Shown here: piece after piece, positions 1-8,923 of the stretch | How positions within the stretch are numbered: the stretch's first letter is position 1 | How the letters are laid out: the number at the start of each line of letters is the position of its first letter | Assembly: GCF_048388525.1 (NCBI RefSeq) | Contig: NZ_DBGCTQ010000035.1 | Span: 22,369 to 86,368, forward strand | DNA: 64,000 nt | Direction: 5' to 3' | Origin: BQOK01 sp048388525 | Lineage (GTDB): Bacteria > Bacillota > Clostridia > Oscillospirales > Ruminococcaceae | Position numbers and translations under genes: made by a program | The notes under the pieces: generated by a model | Told to the model about the DNA's origin: nothing | Databases searched by the model: none | Seen by the model: only the letters and a program-made list of their open reading frames with translations

Positions 1-217
1 ATACGAAACCATTGTAACAAGTTTTGCCGGACGTTTCAAGGAAAAAACGGGTTTCCGGGAAGCGGTTCGGGGGCAAACAACAGAAAAAGCAACGAAATTT
101 CAAAAAATGGGGGTTTTCTGTATCAACCGTTTATACTATAATGGAGTAGACAGCAGTAACGAGGGCGCCCCCGGGGGCCTTCTGCCGATAGAATTTTGAA
201 ATGGAGAGAAGAACGTC
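1..217. other. upstream region of zapA
   Basis: No credible gene is seen. A TATAAT hexamer at 137-142 lies about 75 bases ahead of zapA, with only a weak -35 match (TTTTCT) 17 bases upstream. A G+C-rich self-complementary stretch near 160-180 could fold in the 5' leader. A GAGAG ribosome site lies just before the ATG at 218. Confidence 0.4.
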
Positions 218-562
218 ATGCCTGCCAACAAAATAAAGCTGACCGTATGCGGGTCCAGTTACATTGTTTCCACCACCGACCGGGAGGAGTATGTGCAGGG
301 GCTGGCCGAACGGCTGGACCACGATATGAACGAGCTGATGATCCAGAACCCGTCGGCCAGCGTGGCCGCCAGCGCCATCATTACGGCGCTGGGGTACCTG
401 GACGAGCTGAAAAAGAACGCCGAGGGCGCGGACAATATGCGCTCGCAGATCAAGGACTACCTGGAGGACGCCGCGAAGGCAAAGCTGGCCGCCGAGGAGG
501 CCCGCCGCGAGGTGGACCGGCTGCAGCGCGAGGTGCAGCGCCTGCGGGGGAGCCGCGCATGA
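218..562 (+). CDS. zapA: cell division protein ZapA
   Basis: ZapA is a cytoplasmic protein that bundles FtsZ filaments and stabilises the Z ring. The 114-residue product has the family layout: a short beta-rich N-terminal head (IKLTVCGSSYIVSTTD, about residues 6-21), then a conserved helical stretch, then a long C-terminal coiled coil from about residue 75 rich in Glu, Arg and Lys (EEARREVDRLQREVQRL). Length matches Firmicutes ZapA. Its stop codon overlaps the ATG of the U32 peptidase gene (ATGA at 559-562), so the two are probably translationally coupled. Confidence 0.9.
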   Translation: MPANKIKLTVCGSSYIVSTTDREEYVQGLAERLDHDMNELMIQNPSASVAASAIITALGYLDELKKNAEGADNMRSQIKDYLEDAAKAKLAAEEARREVDRLQREVQRLRGSRA

Positions 563-2601
563 CGGCAGGCCCGAAGAAAATGGAGATCCTGGCCCCCGCG
601 GGGGACGGGGAGGCTTTGCGCGCCGCTGTTTTCAGCGGCGCACATGCTGTTTATCTGGGGTTAAAGCAATTCAGCGCCCGCCGCACGGCGGGTAATTTTA
701 CGCCTGAAGAGCTGGCCGGGGCGACGGCCTTTTGCCACGCCCGGGACGTGAAGGTGTATGTGGCGGTGAACACCACCTTGTGGCCCGGGGAGCTGGCCGC
801 CGCAGCGGACTGCGTGCGCGCCGCCGCCGAGGCCGGGGCGGACGCGCTGATTGTGCAGGACCTGGCGGCGGCGGCCCTGGCGCGCCGGATGGCGCCGGGG
901 CTTTTGCTGCACGGCTCGACCCAGATGAGCGTGCACAGCCCCGCGGGCGTGCGGCAGCTGGCGGCCATGGGCTTTTCGCGGGTGGTGCTGGCGCGGGAGC
1001 TGAGCCTTGCCGAGGTGCGGGCCATTGCGCAGGACAGCCCCATTGAGCTGGAGGTGTTCGTGCACGGCGCGCTGTGCATGTCGGTTTCCGGGCAGTGCTA
1101 CATGAGCGCCTTTTTGGGCGGGCGCAGCGGCAACCGGGGCGGCTGCGCCGGGCCCTGCCGCCTGCCCTTTGCCGCCGACGGCTCGGGGGCGGCGCACCTG
1201 TCGCTGAAGGACCTGTGCGCGGTGGCGAGCCTGCCCCAGCTTGCGGGGGCGGGGGTGGCCAGCGCCAAGATCGAGGGGCGGCTGCGGGGCCCCGAATACG
1301 TGGCCGCGGCGGTGCACGCCTGCGGCGAGAGCCTGGCGGGCCGCCCCTGGGACGAGGCGCTGCTGCAGGATGTGTTCTCCCGCTCGGGCTTTACAAACGG
1401 ATATCTGGCCGGGCGAATGGACGGCAGCATGTTTGGGGTGCGCACGCCGGAGGACACGGCGGCCAGCCGTGCGGCCCTGCCCGCGGTGCGCGGGCTGTAC
1501 CGGCGCGAGCGCCAGGCGGTGCCGGTGCATTTTACGGCGGTGTGCGAGGCCGAGGGGGTCAAGCTGACCGCGCGGGACGAGGCGGGCAACATTGCCATTG
1601 TATACGGGGGGGAAACGCCCCTGCCCGCCGAGCGGGACCAGCGCCCCGCCATTCAAAAGGCGCTGGAAAAGACCGGCGGCACCCCTTTTTATGCCGCTGA
1701 GATCCGGGTGGAGGGCGAGCCGGGCTACCTGCCGGGGGCCGTGTGGAACGAGCTGCGCCGTGCCGCGCTGGAAAAGCTGCTGCAAAAGCGCGAGGCGCCC
1801 CGGCCGCTGACCTGCGCCGCGCCAAGGCTGCCGGCCGCCGCGCACCACCCGTGCCGGGCGGGGCTGCCGCTGTGGGCGCGGTTTGAAGCCTGGGAGCAGG
1901 CCCCCGCCGAGTGGCTGCCGCGGCTGGAGGGGTTCATCCTGCCCATTGCCGAGGCGGAAAGGGTGCCCGCCGCGCTGCGGCAAAAGGCGGTGCTGGAATT
2001 GCCCCGCGCGGAGTTCGGCGCTATGGAGGCGGCGGTGCAAAAGCAGATCGGGGCCACCCGCGGACTGGGCTTTCAGGGCTACCTTGCCCAGAACCTTGCG
2101 CACTTTGAGCTGGCGAAGGGCCTGCCGCTCTACGGCGGCTTTGGGCTGAACATCACAAACCCCCTGGCCGCCGAGGAATACCGCAGGCTGGGCCTGAAAG
2201 CGCTGACCGTGCTGCCCGAGCTGCCCCTTGCCGAGATGGAGGCGCTGGAGCCGGGCATTCCCACCTGGGCGCTGGTGTACGGCCATATGCCCCTGATGAT
2301 GACCCGGGCCTGCCCGCTGCACAATGTGACCGACTGCACCCGATGCGAAAAACAGGGCGTTCTGACCGACCGCAAGCGCCGCAAGTTCCCGGTGCGGTGC
2401 GGCGGCGGGGTGCGCCAGATCTACAACCCGGTGCCCCTTTACATGGGCGAGCGGCTGGGCGAGGTGCCCGCGGATGCGGGCCTTGCCCTGTTCACGCTGG
2501 AAACCAGGGCCGAGGCTGCGAAAGCGCTGGAGCTGCTGGCAGCCCGCGCCCCCTGGCCGGGCGAATTTACCCGGGGCCTTTATTACAAGCCCGCCCCCTG
2601 A
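559..2601 (+). CDS. U32 family peptidase / RlhA-like protein
   Basis: The start is the ATG at 559 that overlaps the zapA stop; the frame is open further upstream, but that part is antisense-like and has no ribosome site. The 680-residue protein begins KKMEILAPAGDGEALRAA, typical of the U32 TIM-barrel, and carries the U32 signature around residues 165-190 (EVFVHGALCMSVSGQCYMS followed by a Gly- and Cys-rich segment). The long C-terminal part resembles the collagenase-like extension of RlhA/YdcP-type proteins, which act in 23S rRNA C2501 hydroxylation in E. coli. Four cysteines near the C-terminus (CPLHNVTDCTRCEK) could bind an Fe-S cluster. Whether it is a peptidase or an RNA-modification enzyme cannot be decided here. 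Confidence 0.85.
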   Translation: MTAGPKKMEILAPAGDGEALRAAVFSGAHAVYLGLKQFSARRTAGNFTPEELAGATAFCHARDVKVYVAVNTTLWPGELAAAADCVRAAAEAGADALIVQDLAAAALARRMAPGLLLHGSTQMSVHSPAGVRQLAAMGFSRVVLARELSLAEVRAIAQDSPIELEVFVHGALCMSVSGQCYMSAFLGGRSGNRGGCAGPCRLPFAADGSGAAHLSLKDLCAVASLPQLAGAGVASAKIEGRLRGPEYVAAAVHACGESLAGRPWDEALLQDVFSRSGFTNGYLAGRMDGSMFGVRTPEDTAASRAALPAVRGLYRRERQAVPVHFTAVCEAEGVKLTARDEAGNIAIVYGGETPLPAERDQRPAIQKALEKTGGTPFYAAEIRVEGEPGYLPGAVWNELRRAALEKLLQKREAPRPLTCAAPRLPAAAHHPCRAGLPLWARFEAWEQAPAEWLPRLEGFILPIAEAERVPAALRQKAVLELPRAEFGAMEAAVQKQIGATRGLGFQGYLAQNLAHFELAKGLPLYGGFGLNITNPLAAEEYRRLGLKALTVLPELPLAEMEALEPGIPTWALVYGHMPLMMTRACPLHNVTDCTRCEKQGVLTDRKRRKFPVRCGGGVRQIYNPVPLYMGERLGEVPADAGLALFTLETRAEAAKALELLAARAPWPGEFTRGLYYKPAP

Positions 2602-2629
2602 GCGGGCGGCGAGAGAAAGGAAACACAAG

Positions 2630-3070
2630 ATGCAGGTGAAATTCAAACTGACCCGGCCGGGCGCCAAGGCCCCGGCCTACGCAACCCCCGGCTCGGCCGC
2701 GGCGGACCTGTGCGCGGTGCTGGACGAGCCCCTGGACCTTGCGCCCATGAGCCGGGCCATGGTGCCCACGGGCGTTGCCATTCAGCTGCCGGGGCCGGAA
2801 TACGTGGCACTGGTGTGCGCCCGCAGCGGCCTTGCCATCAAGCGGGGGCTGACCCTCTCGAATGGGGTGGGGGTGGTGGACTCGGACTACCGGGGCGAGA
2901 TGCAGGTGGGCCTTGTGAACCTGGGCCCCGAGACCTATACCATCCAGCCGGGCGAGCGGATCGCGCAGCTGATGATCCTGCCGGTGGCGCAGGCGGCGTT
3001 CCGGCAGGCAGAAACACTGGACGGGACGGAACGGGGCGAGGGGGGCTTTGGCTCCACCGGCCGGCTGTGA
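2630..3070 (+). CDS. dut: dUTP diphosphatase
   Basis: Trimeric dUTPase hydrolyses dUTP to dUMP and pyrophosphate, keeping uracil out of DNA and supplying dUMP for thymidylate. The start chosen is the ATG at 2630 after AGAAAGGAAACACAAG, giving 146 residues, the usual length. The five family motifs are visible: AADLCAVL (motif 1), ARSGLAIKRGL (2), GVVDSDYRGEMQVGL with the catalytic Asp (3), RIAQLMILPV (4) and the Gly-rich C-terminal arm GTERGEGGFGSTG (5) that closes over the substrate. It starts 28 bases after the U32 gene and is probably cotranscribed with it. Confidence 0.95.
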   Translation: MQVKFKLTRPGAKAPAYATPGSAAADLCAVLDEPLDLAPMSRAMVPTGVAIQLPGPEYVALVCARSGLAIKRGLTLSNGVGVVDSDYRGEMQVGLVNLGPETYTIQPGERIAQLMILPVAQAAFRQAETLDGTERGEGGFGSTGRL

Positions 3071-3114
3071 AGGATGTTCAACAAAACTTATAAATCGGAA
3101 GGGAACATAGTACC

Positions 3115-3360
3115 ATGAAACGCACCCTGCTTCTCTGCTTTTTTATTTTGTCCGGCATTATTCTGGGAGCCATGATCGCCAGCCTGTGCGCCGGGGTGCC
3201 GGCGCTGGCCTGGCTGGCGTTTTGCAAGAGCATCAGCTTTCACCCGGTGCTGGATCTGAGCGTGGTGAGCCTGGATCTGGCGTGCACCATGGGCATCAGC
3301 GTGGCGCAGATCATCACCATCAGCCTGGCGATCTTTTTGTACGGCCGCACCCGCATTTAA
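3115..3360 (+). CDS. DUF4321 small membrane protein
   Basis: An 81-residue protein with two predicted membrane segments: LLLCFFILSGIILGAMIASL at residues 4-23 and a C-terminal one near SVAQIITISLAIFLY. The sequence and the position directly before maf match the DUF4321 family common in Clostridia. A GGAAGGGAACAT ribosome site precedes the ATG. The function of the family is unknown; its position beside maf and mreB suggests a link to the cell envelope or division, which is inference. Confidence 0.75.
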   Translation: MKRTLLLCFFILSGIILGAMIASLCAGVPALAWLAFCKSISFHPVLDLSVVSLDLACTMGISVAQIITISLAIFLYGRTRI

Positions 3361-3416
3361 AGGGGCGGCGCGCCCTGCGGGGCGGATTTTGAAATAAACC
3401 AAAGGAGCGTTTCGTT

Positions 3417-3971
3417 ATGTCATTGATCCTGGCTTCCGGCAGCCCGCGGCGCAAGGAGCTGCTGGCGCTTATTACGCCCGAGTACACGGTGCTGCCCAGC
3501 GATTTTGACGAGAGCGCCCTCACGGCGCCCACCCCCCGGGAGCTGGCCCTGGCCCTGGCCCGGGGCAAGTGCGGGGCGGTGGCCGCCCTGCGCCCGGGCG
3601 ATACGGTGCTGGGGTGCGACACGGTGGTGGAATTTGGCGGCCGGGTGTTCGGCAAGCCAAGGGACAAGGAGGACGCGCGGCGCATGCTGACCGCGCTTTC
3701 CGGCGCGGACCACTGGGTGCACACCGGCGTGTGCCTGCGCCGGGGGGAGCGGGAGCTGTGCGAGACCGCCAGCACGCGGGTGCGGTTTTATCCTATCCCG
3801 GCGGCGGAGCTGGAGGCGTATCTTAACACCGGCGAGCCCTACGACAAGGCGGGCGGTTACGGCATCCAGGGCCGCGCGGCCCTGTTTTGCGAAGAGATCG
3901 AGGGCTGTTACTACAATGTGATGGGCCTGCCGGTCTCGCGGGTGGCGCGAATGCTGAAAAATTTTGAATAA
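3417..3971 (+). CDS. maf: Maf family nucleotide pyrophosphatase
   Basis: Maf proteins are house-cleaning nucleoside triphosphate pyrophosphatases (dTTP/UTP type) associated with septum formation. The 184-residue product starts LILASGSPRRKELL, the family's N-terminal substrate-binding loop SxSPRR. It continues with the conserved GCDTVVEFGGRVFGKP and the C-terminal YDKAGGYGIQGRAALF, where Asp, Lys and Gln contact the nucleotide. The GC-rich gene follows DUF4321 by about 56 bases with a good AAAGGAG ribosome site. Position between dut and mreB is the classical maf-mreBCD arrangement. Confidence 0.93.
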   Translation: MSLILASGSPRRKELLALITPEYTVLPSDFDESALTAPTPRELALALARGKCGAVAALRPGDTVLGCDTVVEFGGRVFGKPRDKEDARRMLTALSGADHWVHTGVCLRRGERELCETASTRVRFYPIPAAELEAYLNTGEPYDKAGGYGIQGRAALFCEEIEGCYYNVMGLPVSRVARMLKNFE

Positions 3972-3995
3972 ATTGAGAAAAATAGCGCGGGGCCG

Positions 3996-4024
3996 TTGAG
4001 AAACCCGTGCGGCGCGGTTATAAT
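3996..4024 (+). promoter_or_regulatory. sigma-A-type promoter for mreBCD
   Basis: TTGAGA at 3996-4001, a 17-base spacer and TATAAT at 4019-4024. It lies 67 bases ahead of the mreB start. A second TATAAT sits about 16 bases further on. Confidence 0.7.
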
Positions 4025-4090
4025 AATAGGGTATAATTTTGCCAAAACGCCAATTGAATATAGAGAGTGGATAAAAGGAGAGAATCGGAT

Positions 4091-5107
4091 ATGTTCAGCA
4101 AAGACATCGGGATCGACCTGGGCACCGCCAATACGCTGGTCTACCTGCGGGGCAAGGGGATCATTATGCGGGAGCCCAGCGTGGTGGCCGTGGATACAAA
4201 GACCGACGACGTGCGCAGCGTGGGCCACGAGGCCAAGGCCGTGATCGGCCGCACCCCGGGCAGCATCGTGGCGGTGCGCCCGCTCAAGGACGGCGTGATC
4301 GCCGACTTTGACATTACCGCCAACATGCTGAGCCGGTTTATCAAGAAGGTGTGCGGCAACAGCATGTTCTTCCGCCCCCGGGTGGTCATCTGCATCCCGT
4401 CCGGCGTGACCGAGGTGGAGCGCCGCGCCGTGAAGGAAGCCAGCCTGAAGGCGGGCGCGCGGCAGGTGAGCGTGATCGAGGAGCCAATGGCCGCGGCCAT
4501 TGGGGCCGGGCTTCCCATCAGTGAGCCCTCGGGCAGCATGGTGGTGGACATTGGCGGCGGCACCAGCGAGGTGGCGGTGATCAGCCTGGGGGGCATTGTG
4601 GCCAGCCGCAGCGTGCGGGTGGGCGGCGACGAGTTCGACCAGAGCATCATCGCTTACATCAAGCGCAAGTACAACCTGCTGATCGGCGAGCGCACCGCGG
4701 AGCAGATCAAGATCGAGATCGGCTCGGCCTACGAGCTGGATCAGGAGACCAGCATGGAGATCAAGGGCCGCAACCTGGTGGACGGCCTGCCCAAGAACAT
4801 CACCATCCACTCGGAAGAGGTGCGCGAGGCGCTGGACGAGAGCCTGCAAAAGATCGTGGACGCCATTAAGGAAACCCTGGAACGCACCCCGCCGGAGCTC
4901 TCGGCCGACATCATTGACCATGGCATTATGCTGACCGGCGGCGGCGCGCTGCTGCGCGGGCTGAACCAGCTGGTGCAGCGGGAGACCGGCATTGACGTGC
5001 ATGTGGCCGAAAGCCCGCTGGACTGCGTGGCCATCGGCACCGGGTCGGTGCTGGATCACCTGGACCTTTTGGGCGACGTGCTGGACGACGATTCGTCGCA
5101 TTTCTGA
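4091..5107 (+). CDS. mreB: rod shape-determining protein MreB
   Basis: MreB is the bacterial actin that guides side-wall peptidoglycan synthesis. The start is the ATG at 4091 after AAAGGAGAGAATCGGAT, giving 338 residues; an in-frame ATG eight codons upstream lacks its own ribosome site. Actin-fold motifs are present: phosphate loop 1 GIDLGTANTLVY at residues 6-17, phosphate loop 2 VVDIGGGTSEVAVISLGG, and the adenosine loop GIMLTGGGALLRGLN. It heads the mreB-mreC-mreD-PBP2 run, separated from mreC by about 160 bases. The sequence is canonical and complete. Confidence 0.96.
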   Translation: MFSKDIGIDLGTANTLVYLRGKGIIMREPSVVAVDTKTDDVRSVGHEAKAVIGRTPGSIVAVRPLKDGVIADFDITANMLSRFIKKVCGNSMFFRPRVVICIPSGVTEVERRAVKEASLKAGARQVSVIEEPMAAAIGAGLPISEPSGSMVVDIGGGTSEVAVISLGGIVASRSVRVGGDEFDQSIIAYIKRKYNLLIGERTAEQIKIEIGSAYELDQETSMEIKGRNLVDGLPKNITIHSEEVREALDESLQKIVDAIKETLERTPPELSADIIDHGIMLTGGGALLRGLNQLVQRETGIDVHVAESPLDCVAIGTGSVLDHLDLLGDVLDDDSSHF

Positions 5108-5266
5108 AAAGCAGCGGGGGAGGAGCGGCTGCGCCGGCTGCCGTGAGGGCGGCGCGCGGCGCGCCCGGGCCCCGTTCCCGTTACCCCGGCGCGGGCGGCA
5201 GCTTCGCCGCCCGCGCTTTTTTCGCCGCAGGACCACAACGTTTGCAAGCGAGGTGAGCGCAGGGCA

Positions 5267-6103
5267 GTGAAAGACTTTTTTTACACCAAAAAATTCAAGA
5301 TCATGGTGGCGGTGGCGGTGCTGCTGGCCGGCATGATGGCCTGGGCCGGCGCCAACGGGCGGCTCACCAGCGCGCCGCAGGAGATATTGAGCGCCGTTGC
5401 AATGCCCTTTCAAAAGGCGGCGCAGCTGCTGGGCGGCGGCATTGACGGGCTGATGGACAAATACGCCCGGATCGACGAGATCATTGCCGAGAACGAGCGC
5501 CTGACCGAGGAAAACCGCCAGCTGCGGGAGCAGATGGTGGATTACGACCGCGTTAAGACCGAGAACCAGGCCTTCCAGGATCTGCACAAGATCGAGGCCG
5601 ACAACCCCCAGTTCGTTTATGCCTCGGCCAATGTGATCGGCCGCGACCCGCTGGAGCAGTTCGGGGGCTTTACCATTGACCAGGGCACCGTGAACGGGGT
5701 GGAAACCGGGGACGTGGTGATCAGCGACGATGGCTACCTGGTGGGCCGGGTGCTGGACGCGGGCCCGGTATCCAGCAAGGTGATGACCATTTTGCAGCCG
5801 GGCTCGTATGTGGCGTGCCTGGTGAGCCGCACCCGCGACAGCGGCAACCTGAACGGCGACGCGGCCTATGCGGCCGCGGGCCGGTGCGTGCTGGAAAACC
5901 TCTCGCGGGATACGCTGGCCGTGGTGGGCGACGAGATCATCACCACCGGCCTGGGGGGGGAATTCCCCCCAAACATCCGGGTGGGGACCGTGGCGGAGCT
6001 GGTGCCCGAGGAGAGCGGCAAATCCGCCATTGCGGTGATTGAGCCGGGGGCGAATGTGAACAGCATCAAGCATGTGTTTGTGATCACCGATTACCAGAGC
6101 TGA
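5267..6103 (+). CDS. mreC: rod shape-determining protein MreC
   Basis: MreC is a bitopic membrane protein that links MreB to the elongasome. The 278-residue product starts at a GTG with an upstream GCGAGGTGAG ribosome site. It has a short basic N-terminus, one membrane segment at about residues 11-29 (IMVAVAVLLAGMMAWAGAN), a coiled coil at about residues 60-110 (IIAENERLTEENRQLREQM), and two extracytoplasmic beta-barrel domains with the typical ANVIGRDPLEQFGGFTIDQG stretch. MreD follows after 16 bases. Confidence 0.93.
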   Translation: MKDFFYTKKFKIMVAVAVLLAGMMAWAGANGRLTSAPQEILSAVAMPFQKAAQLLGGGIDGLMDKYARIDEIIAENERLTEENRQLREQMVDYDRVKTENQAFQDLHKIEADNPQFVYASANVIGRDPLEQFGGFTIDQGTVNGVETGDVVISDDGYLVGRVLDAGPVSSKVMTILQPGSYVACLVSRTRDSGNLNGDAAYAAAGRCVLENLSRDTLAVVGDEIITTGLGGEFPPNIRVGTVAELVPEESGKSAIAVIEPGANVNSIKHVFVITDYQS

Positions 6104-6119
6104 AAGGGGGACTGGGCCC

Positions 6120-6644
6120 GTGACCTCGCGCACAAAGCGGAATTTACGCCTGACGGCCAAGTGGACCCTGTACCTTGTGATCCTGCTGGTGGCCCTGACC
6201 GGCCAGACCACGCCCGGCTTTTTGACCATTGGGCAGGTGCGGCCGATCTTTATTTTGCCGGTGTGCCTGGCGGTGGCAGTGTATGAGGGCGAGTACGCCG
6301 GGGCCTTTTTCGGCGCGGTGGGCGGCCTTTTGTGGGATTATGCCGCCGGCCGGGTGGCCGGGCTGCTGGCCCTGGGGCTGATGGCGGTGTGCTTTGCGGC
6401 CGCCATTCTGGTGCAGCTGTACCTGCGCACCAACGCCATGAACTTTATTTTGGTGAGCGGCTGCGCCTGCCTGCTGATCACCGGCGTGGATTTTTTGTTC
6501 TATTACCTGATGCCCGGCTATGCGGGCGCCGCGCAGCGGTATTTTGGCGTGGTGCTGCCCATGACCGTGTTTACCGCGGCCCTTTCGCCCCTGGCGCTGG
6601 CGGCGGTGCGCGGGGTGTGGCGCCGCATGAACCCGGAGGACTAG
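6120..6644 (+). CDS. mreD: rod shape-determining protein MreD
   Basis: MreD is a small polytopic membrane protein of the elongasome. The 174-residue protein starts at GTG 6120 behind AAAGGGGG and has about five hydrophobic segments (for example LYLVILLVALTGQT and the stretch around AGAFFGAVGGLLWDYAAG). The Gly-rich GAVGGLLWDYAAGR is typical of the family. Identification rests on topology plus the position between mreC and PBP2. The gap to the PBP2 gene is only 3 bases. Confidence 0.9.
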   Translation: MTSRTKRNLRLTAKWTLYLVILLVALTGQTTPGFLTIGQVRPIFILPVCLAVAVYEGEYAGAFFGAVGGLLWDYAAGRVAGLLALGLMAVCFAAAILVQLYLRTNAMNFILVSGCACLLITGVDFLFYYLMPGYAGAAQRYFGVVLPMTVFTAALSPLALAAVRGVWRRMNPED

Positions 6645-6647
6645 CCC

Positions 6648-8735
6648 ATGGATCAAAAAAGTGTGTTCCGCCGCGTGGGCGGCCTGATCGTCATCACCGT
6701 TCTGGTGCTGGTGGGCTTTGTGCTGCGCCTGGTGCAGTTTCAGCTGGTGCAGGGCGAAGACCTGCTGGCCCAGGCGCAGGCGGTGACCAATTACAAGTTC
6801 CGCATCACCGCCGCCCGGGGCGACATTGTGGATCAGTACGGGCGCAGCCTTGCCACCAACGCCTCGGGCTATAACCTGGCACTGAACAAGCTCATGCTCA
6901 CGGGCGGAGTGAACGACATGCTGCGGGAGCTCATTGAAATATTGCAGGCCAGCGGCGACAGCTGGAACGACACCGTGCCCATCAGCGCGCCGGAAAACGG
7001 CGGCTACAGCTTTACGGACGGGGAAGACGCGGCGGCGCACAAGCGGCTGGAAAACCTGAAAAAGAACCTGGGCCTGCAGCAGTACGCCACCGCCGACCAG
7101 GTGATGGCCGCGATGGTGAAGCGCTACGCGCTGGAGGAATGCGAGCCCGGGTGGCAGCGCATTTTGGGGGGCGTGCGCTACCAGATGGAGCTGGAGGAAT
7201 TCAGCGAGAGCAACAACTTTGTGCTGGCCAAGGACGTGAGCGACCGCACGGTGGCCGTGGTGAAGGAGCGGGGGCTGACCTCGCGCGGGGCCGACATCAC
7301 CGAGACCAGCTACCGGGTATACGAGGACGGCACCATTGCCCCGCACCTGCTGGGGGATCTGGGGCAGATCTTTGCCGAGGACTGGCGCGTGGTGGGCGAG
7401 GACGGCAGCGTGAGCTACCCCCTGCGGGACGCGGGCTACAAGATGAACGACCTGATCGGCCGCAGCGGCCTGGAAAAGGCGTGCGAGAGCCGCCTGCGCG
7501 GGGTGGACGGCACAAAGCAGGTGAGCCGCGACAAAAACGGCGTGATCGTTTCCAGCTCGGTGATCAAGGCGCCCCAGCCGGGCGACACGGTGGTTACAAC
7601 GGTAAACAAGGATTTACAGAATACCTGCAACGAGGCGCTGGAAGCGCTGATCAAAAACCTGCAGGCCACCGCCGAGGAACATAAGGGCAAGGAGGCCACC
7701 AGCGGCGCGGTGGTGGTGATTGACGTGAAGACCGGGGGCATTTTGGCCATGGCCAATTACCCCAGCTACGATCTGAACCTGTACAGCACCCACTACACCC
7801 AGTACAGCCAGGACCCGAACCTGCCGCTGATCAACCGGGCGCTGCAGGGCCTTTATGAGCCGGGCTCGACCTTTAAGCCGGTGGTGGCGATCTCGGGCCT
7901 GGTGAACGGTCTGATTACCCCCGAGGATAAACCCGTGCGCTGCGGCGGGGCCCAGGCCTCCTATAATTTTTACGTGACCAGCAACGGCCCCCGGTGCGAG
8001 GGCATCGGCCACCGGGGCGGCGCAAGCCTGAACCTGTACGACGCGCTGATGTACAGCTGCAACACCTATTTTTACGATTTGGGCCGCCGCCTGGGCGTAG
8101 ACACCATGGACGAGACCGCCCGGCAGATGGGCCTTGCCACCCTTACCGGCGTGGAGCTGCCCGAGGCCGCCGGCCGCCTGACCAGCACCGAGGATCAGAA
8201 CTTCACCAAGGGCCTGGAGCTGATGGCGGCCATTGGCCAGGGCAACGCGGCGGTGACCCCGGTGCAGCTGGCCACCTATGCGGGCACGCTGGCAAACAAG
8301 GGCGTGCGCTACCAGACCCATTTGATCGCCGGTTATCAGGACACCAACACCGGCGAGATGCTGGAGAGCTTTGAGCCGGTGGTGGAAAGCCGGATCGAGG
8401 ACAGCACCGGCATGTTTGACGCGGTGGAGCAGGGCATGGTGATGGCCGCAAGGAGCTATTCGGCCCTGCGGGATTACCCGCTGACCCTGGCGGCCAAGAC
8501 CGGCAGCCCGCAGCGCGCCGAGGTATACGACCCGGTGCGGGGCTACCACTACCTGAACAGCGCCGCCATTGCTTACGGCCCGGTGGAGGACCCGCAGATC
8601 GCCATTGGCGCGATCATTGAGTACGGCGGCGGCGGCGCGAACCTGCTGCCGCTGGTGAAGGATATCTTCAACGCCTATTACTTTGAAAAGACGGGCGGTT
8701 TGCAGGCGGCCCAGGAGGGCGTGCTGCTGCCTTGA
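6648..8735 (+). CDS. mrdA: penicillin-binding protein 2 (elongasome transpeptidase)
   Basis: A class B PBP that cross-links side-wall peptidoglycan together with MreBCD. The 695-residue product has an N-terminal membrane anchor (residues about 10-30), a PBP dimerisation domain starting near the conserved RGDIVDQYGRSLATN, and the transpeptidase domain. The active-site motifs are all present: SxxK in YEPGSTFKP (serine near residue 406), SxN in SCNTYFYD, and KTG in AAKTGSPQ (near residue 614). It closes the mre operon. Symbol mrdA/pbp2 is by role; it could be named spoVD-like from sequence alone. Confidence 0.93.
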   Translation: MDQKSVFRRVGGLIVITVLVLVGFVLRLVQFQLVQGEDLLAQAQAVTNYKFRITAARGDIVDQYGRSLATNASGYNLALNKLMLTGGVNDMLRELIEILQASGDSWNDTVPISAPENGGYSFTDGEDAAAHKRLENLKKNLGLQQYATADQVMAAMVKRYALEECEPGWQRILGGVRYQMELEEFSESNNFVLAKDVSDRTVAVVKERGLTSRGADITETSYRVYEDGTIAPHLLGDLGQIFAEDWRVVGEDGSVSYPLRDAGYKMNDLIGRSGLEKACESRLRGVDGTKQVSRDKNGVIVSSSVIKAPQPGDTVVTTVNKDLQNTCNEALEALIKNLQATAEEHKGKEATSGAVVVIDVKTGGILAMANYPSYDLNLYSTHYTQYSQDPNLPLINRALQGLYEPGSTFKPVVAISGLVNGLITPEDKPVRCGGAQASYNFYVTSNGPRCEGIGHRGGASLNLYDALMYSCNTYFYDLGRRLGVDTMDETARQMGLATLTGVELPEAAGRLTSTEDQNFTKGLELMAAIGQGNAAVTPVQLATYAGTLANKGVRYQTHLIAGYQDTNTGEMLESFEPVVESRIEDSTGMFDAVEQGMVMAARSYSALRDYPLTLAAKTGSPQRAEVYDPVRGYHYLNSAAIAYGPVEDPQIAIGAIIEYGGGGANLLPLVKDIFNAYYFEKTGGLQAAQEGVLLP

Positions 8736-8818
8736 CAGGACGTTATTTCCAAGCAAGGAAAAAACACCCAAATGCACAGCGAACGCGCAATTTTTGGCCT
8801 TTCTACACAAAATATGCC

Positions 8819-8847
8819 TTGCCTTATGGTTTTGCTTGTGATATTAT
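8819..8847 (+). promoter_or_regulatory. predicted promoter for the MinD-like gene
   Basis: TTGCCT at 8819-8824, a 17-base spacer and TATTAT at 8842-8847. This puts the minD-like gene and mgsA on a transcript separate from the mre operon. Confidence 0.5.
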
Positions 8848-8923
8848 GATAGCACGGGGGGAGTGTATGCCACTCCCCACCGTGTTGTTATATGGCATTC
8901 CAGCCGCAGGAGGAAGAAGAGTT

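Noticed and set aside
661..2667. 668-codon open frame antisense to the U32 peptidase gene
   Set aside because: GC-biased third positions create long antisense frames. The translated product is low-complexity and His/Gln/Arg-rich, with no family motif, while the + strand gene has clear motifs.
3911..6229. 772-codon open frame antisense to mreB and mreC
   Set aside because: It runs through two well-conserved genes and a terminator-like spacer; same GC shadow effect.
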